From: Hydnum rufescens UP504
Taxonomy: Eukaryota > Basidiomycota > Agaricomycetes > Cantharellales > Hydnaceae
Reading direction: 5' to 3'
Length of the DNA stretch: 48,697 nucleotides
NCBI GenBank assembly: GCA_014904985.1
Contig: MU128974.1
Location: 210,750-259,446 of the forward strand
Positions 44,553-48,697 of this stretch are shown piece after piece. The translations under genes were made by a program, and so were the position numbers. The notes beneath the pieces were generated by a model, which had not been told where the DNA came from, did not search any database, and was given only the letters and a program-made list of their open reading frames with translations. How positions within the stretch are numbered: the first letter of the stretch is position 1; every line of letters starts with the position of its first letter.

Positions 44553-45243
44553 ATACCAGGTATGGTTGCCACGGTCAGGTTTTGGTCAGGTTTTGCCCAA
44601 TTTGGGCAAAACCTAAACCTGACCAGGTTCCAAAATCACCCATGAGGGCAAAACCTGAACCTGACCTGAGGTTTGGTCTCATTCAGGTCAGGTTCTGGTT
44701 TAAACCTGGTTTAAACCTGAAACCTGAGGTATGAGGGAAGCCAACATTTTCAGGGGGTACTACAGAATATCTACACCGTGTGCTCAAGTCTCTGCCTCTG
44801 CCACTCCCTTTACATCCTGCTTTAGATCCACATCTCCTTCCTAGCCCCCTTTCACTTCAATTTACTGCTCACACATCTTCTGGAGATGGTATTTAGACAC
44901 TACATTCTGTCATGTGACTTGTGACCTGCACCAATTACCTCATTTGATGGCCAAGTCATGTGACTTCTGACTCCAGAACTATAGTCACATGTGTAAATTG
45001 CCAGATTTGGTGGCAGAATAGTGGTCAATTTACATGGAATGGAACCTACACCCTACCTTTCAGGTTCAGGTTTAAACCTGGTTTCAGACCGGTTTTTGGA
45101 TTCAGGGCAAGGGCAAAACCTGAACCTGACCTGAAGAATATGAAATGAAACCTGACCCCAATGGAACCTGACCTGGGTCAGGTTCAGGTTTAAACTCAGG
45201 TTCCACAGGTTTAAACCTGAACTGCAGCATCCATAATACCAGG
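44553..45243 (+). mobile_element. hAT-type MITE, complete copy with 8-bp target duplication
   Basis: The element spans 44,561-45,235 (675 bp). It is flanked by ATACCAGG at 44,553-44,560 and 45,236-45,243. Terminal inverted repeats are TATGGTTGCC and TATGGATGCT. Eight-base duplications are typical of hAT transposons. The interior is dominated by AACCTGAACCTGACC-type repeats and their inverses and has no transposase. It sits inside the gypsy integrase frame. Confidence 0.8.
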
Positions 45244-46585
45244 ATGCATCCATAATGTCAAATGGAAAAATGTGGTGTTTGCTGTATAATAAATAATAGG
45301 GGGTGTGGCCTGTGGTCCACTTTGTTGTAACCTGGTCTGCCCACATACAAGCATAAAAGTAATGTGACCAATGACTCGGATTTCCTTTACAAGCAATGAA
45401 TAATGACCCAATCCAAGACCAGTGATGTCACTCAATCATTCCATTTGCTTCCAGGTGATAGGGGGCAGCTCAGACAATTGGCACTTTTTATTTGTCAGCC
45501 ATTATCTGTACAATTCCTTCAAATTCAGAGCCATTGTCAGTAGTCAATTGGAGAACACAACCAAATCTGCACATGACATCTTCAAATAGGAACTTAGCAA
45601 TGTTCTTTGAGGTAGCTTTCTGGAGCATTCTGGCTTCAAGCCAACCTGACAAATCATCTCTGAGGTCTACTATATACTTGAATCCATGGGATAGGGGCAT
45701 GTGGACTGTATCCATATTGAACTTTCTGAGAATTGTGTGAACATAAGTGGGGCTCAAGGTTATTTTTGGGTGACTTGAGGATCTTCTTTGACATTCATGG
45801 CAAGTTCTACAATACCAAGCTACCTGAGCCATCATATTTGGCCAGAAGAACCTATCAGCTAATTTCTTGAAGGTGGGATCTCTTCCTCTGTGGCCTGAAT
45901 CATCATGGGCTGCCTTGCATAATTGCAGTCTTTCCTGTTCATTTCTGATGACTTTCTGAGGTATCTTTGAGGGGTTTCTTCTCCAGAGTTGATTGTGATA
46001 AAGAAAATACCCCCTAGTAGTCTGAATAAATGGCTTAATTCTTTGAATGTGTGCTGGAATCTTTAGGGTTTTCAGATATGATTCAATATCATTCCAGTGA
46101 TCTTCTCCATCTCTGTCTTTTACTTTGTGAGGATGATAGGTGAGTTCTTGATCCTTTGACAATGGCTGGGGCTCTTCATCCATGGACATTGCTGATGCTG
46201 ACATGCAGGACAGAACAAAATACCCTTGATGTGGAGATGCCGTCTTCTTTGGTGGAATTGAAAAGGTCTGATTATTCCAGTGGGGCTCTATTAATTCTTC
46301 ATGTGGCTCTCTCTTTAACTGGGTTGCCTGTAGTATAGAATCAGACCCTGGTTTTTGGTTCCAGTCAATCCACTCTTCAAGATATCTTGGTCCTGAAATA
46401 AAATGGCCTGGTTCATCTGGCTCCAATTCTTCTTCAGTATTTTCAGAGTCTTCTGCACTGTGCGGTCTTCTTGATAATCCATCAGGTCCTTGATGTCTTG
46501 CTGCTGGTACATGGGATAATTCAAAATCAAAGAGCTGGATGTAGGCTACCCATCTTGACATAGCTGCATTTGGCAATCCTGGCAC
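45244..46585 (-). pseudogene. Ty3/gypsy pol fragment: RNase H end and integrase
   Basis: The minus-strand frame 46,585-45,488 (365 codons) opens with the RNase H tail (MSRWVAYIQLFDFELSHVPA, GPDGLSRRP). Then come an acidic linker, the integrase HHCC zinc-binding domain (HDDSGHRGR...CRTCHEC, about 45,930-45,780) and catalytic Asp residues in NMDTVHMP and TDNGSEF. After a frameshift near 45,488 the integrase continues (WADQVTTKWTTGHTPYYLLY, FPFDIMDASW, about 45,345-45,245) up to the MITE. Reverse transcriptase and gag are absent; the fragment is cut at 46,585. In life this protein would process RNA-DNA hybrids and integrate cDNA. Confidence 0.85.
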
Positions 46586-46599
46586 CTAATGCACCCTCA

Positions 46600-47275
46600 A
46601 AAAGGTACCTCTTAGGTGGGTTCCGGTTGCATTGGCCTTTGACCTAAGAGGTGGTTTTTATATAGGCACATCTAGGTGGTGTCTAAAGGTGTTCAAAAGA
46701 TGAAAATTTTCTAAGTCCCTATAATAGGCACACCTATCTGTGCCTGCCACAGGCACCACTCCCAGGCTTTTTAACTATTTGATAGGCATTCTGGGGTTGA
46801 TTTAGGCATGCCTAAATCAGTTGTGTCTAATGATGTCTAGAGCTTAATTATTGACTTTGAATTGAAGAGGCTTATCCAGGGTTGATTTAGACATGCCTAA
46901 ATCAGTGATGTCTAGTGATGTGTAGAGTCAGGTGCTGCTCCAGGGGTTTTACAATGACTTGATGGACACGCTGCAGTTGATTTAGGCATGCCTAAATCAG
47001 CTGTGTCTAGTCATGTCTAGAGCTTGCTATATCTCATTAGAGTTTCCTGGTGTGTCCATGAGGGCTTAGTATGCAGTGTGTCTACTAGTGGATAAATTAG
47101 AACAGGTTGACCATCACCAGGAGGTGTCTAATTGTGTGCCTAAGCAAGTCTAAGCATGTCTAGGGGTGTCTAAGCTTGTCTGGGCATGTCTAGGTGTCTA
47201 GGCATGTCTAGGCATGTCTAGGCATGTCTAGGCATGTCTAAGCAGGTCTAGGCAGGTAACTTGGGACTGAGTTTA
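46600..47275. repeat. Tandem and dispersed short repeats around GATTTAGGCATGCCTAAATC
   Basis: The palindrome GATTTAGGCATGCCTAAATC and variants occur at about 46,799, 46,884 and 46,979, each followed by GTGTCTAATGATGTCTAGAG-like sequence (about 85-95 bp spacing). From about 47,138 to 47,262 a 10-12 bp repeat based on TCTAGGCATG runs in more than ten copies. No coding content. Confidence 0.75.
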
Positions 47276-47282
47276 GTACAAA

Positions 47283-48697
47283 TATTATGTAATTATTCCT
47301 AAATGGTATCCAGTTACATAATACATGTATCCTATCTTAAAAAAATGCCAAAATGCGGAAATTAAATGAAGTACATCCAAAGAATATTTAGGCATCCAGC
47401 CCAATGGGGGCCCAGGACCAGGGGGAGGTGCCTGGGATGGATGGATGGACCCCTGGGGACCCTGATAAAGTGAAAAATTAGGCCCAGGGCCAATGGTTAA
47501 TCCCTGAAACAATGAGGGCAGGAAGAACAGCTCCGGAAGCACCGGAAGTTGCTGGAATCTAAGAGCTGAGCGGATCGATCTGAAATTTGGCAAATGACTA
47601 GAGACTATCTGGCCGCAAACCATATTACAATTTCAGCCAAATCCATGCATTAGTTATTGAGATATGAGGCAAACAAGTTTTGATATTGAAAATTGATTTT
47701 CTCCTCCCATAGAACAGCTGGGGACTTGAAAATTTACAGGGAGCATAAACATATAGGGTACTAATTATGTGCCAAAAATTATCCCAATCCATCCAGGTTA
47801 AGGCAGTGAACTGGACAGGGGGTACCAGAACCACTGGAAATTTCCGAAAAAGAACCACTGTGCAGATCACTCTGAAAATTGGCACGTGATTAGAGGCTCC
47901 TTAGGCGAAAATAATATCAATATTTCAGCCATATCCATGCACTAGTTATGCAGTTATGGGCCAAACAAGTTTGAACATTGAACATTAATTTACTCCCCCT
48001 ACAGACAGGATATGAACTTGAAATTTTACATGGGGTATGGCCATATGATGAACTACATATGTGCCAAAAATCAGCTTTTTTGGTTTACTTTTAGGCATGC
48101 CACTTCCTTGGCAGGAAAAATGGGAACAAAACCCTACCATGAATGTGAGCCACTCCACCTCAGGCCTAAACTGGGTGGAATAAGCTTTGATTAGTATGAC
48201 CCTGACTATATCCAAAAATAGAATGAATTGGATGTGTGGAAGTGCCTGAAATTGAGGGGGAGGGGGAGGAAGGTCAAAAGGGAATTACATCAAATGTAGA
48301 GCTGGGGTGGCTCTGATATTATACCACTAGTCTAGCACATATATAGGGAGTACACATACCATATATCAGCCTAACTGGACTCCATTTAGGCCCTGCTCCA
48401 CAGCCCTCCCCCCAAAACAACAATTTCCCCCCCAGAGTCTTCCATCCATGCAATGGCCCTGAGAATTCACCCTTTGGTCATCAAATACATTTATAACATC
48501 CCCAAAATTTCAGATTCATGACTCCAGTGTGAGAGTTTCCATAATATTTTCAAGTTTCACTGACATACCCCCTCCAATTGGGGCACTTCCAGAGCTCCAA
48601 TCACCCCATTTTTTGTAGGCCACACCTGGCCACTATTTGAGGCTCAGGCCCAAAAATTTCAGCCCATTCTAAGCACTTTTTGACATTGGTCACATGA
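47283..48697. mobile_element. About 2-kb palindromic (foldback) element, copy 2, left arm
   Basis: Colinear with 10,105-11,343: TTACATAATAC edge, two diverged ~290-bp direct repeats (about 47,560-47,850 and 47,860-48,120), then GAATTGGATGTGTGGAAGTG, GAGGGGGAGGGGGAG and the pyrimidine-rich centre-proximal part. The window ends about 190 bases before the expected palindrome centre. Confidence 0.65.

Overview
The window looks like a repeat-rich accessory stretch of a filamentous basidiomycete (Agaricomycete-like) genome. This rests on short 50-63 bp introns with CTRAY-type branch sites, a membrane-anchored GH5 exo-beta-1,3-glucanase with many small introns, a C2-NACHT-WD40 NLR-like gene, and Ty1/copia, Ty3/gypsy, pogo and hAT-type remnants. 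I cannot name the species. Only two genes look like host genes: the glucanase (20,381-23,438, minus) and the NACHT-WD40 gene (about 34,300-40,491, plus). Both are richer in CpG than the TpG/CpA-biased repeats around them.

Layout. 1-640: a coding tail and GGGCCC-rich sequence. About 645-3,295: copy 1 of a large palindromic composite element whose arms are arrays of intron-like hairpin units. 3,503-9,677: a decayed copia element with one 3' LTR, broken by a 1.45-kb LTR-like insertion (4,030-5,479) and two other insertions. 9,700-10,040: a diverged hairpin unit. 10,120-12,520: a different ~2-kb palindrome centred near 11,529. 12,538-19,385: copy 2 of the hairpin-array palindrome, interrupted by an LTR-like element (13,267-14,785) and containing a ~2.2-kb tandem duplication (14,644-16,873 / 16,874-18,967) whose first copy is full of small indels. 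20,381-23,438: glucanase. 23,704-24,560: unknown coding fragment. 24,567-31,860: copy 3 of the hairpin-array palindrome, split by a nest of LTR-like elements (26,809-29,770 and 29,822-31,449). 31,865-33,314: two weak hypothetical genes. 34.3-40.5 kb: NACHT-WD40. 40,571-46,585: solo LTR, pogo-type transposase remnant, hAT-type MITE copies and a gypsy fragment. 46,600-47,275: short tandem repeats. 47,283-end: left arm of a second copy of the ~2-kb palindrome.

The most unusual content is the hairpin-array element. Its unit repeats about two dozen times. Each unit has an exon-like part ending in a CCACACACC...GGTGTGTGG hairpin and an intron-like part of 99-126 bp with GTGAGT (or GTAAGT-like) donor, a second hairpin (GCAAAAAGAGCAGC...GCTGCTCTTTTTGC), a TACTAAC/TTAACTAA branch-like motif and TAG acceptor, usually with AGGT at both junctions. 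Stem variants change on both sides together. The arrays diverge from a palindromic centre and end in a shared terminal module. This resembles introner-type amplification carried on a foldback element, and I do not recognise it as a named family.

A caution covers the whole window: dense one-base indels in one of two duplicate blocks (14.6-16.9 kb; 39.1-39.8 kb) and a one-base loss in a GCC repeat suggest incompletely polished long-read consensus. Frameshifts here should not be read as pseudogenisation without read-level checks.
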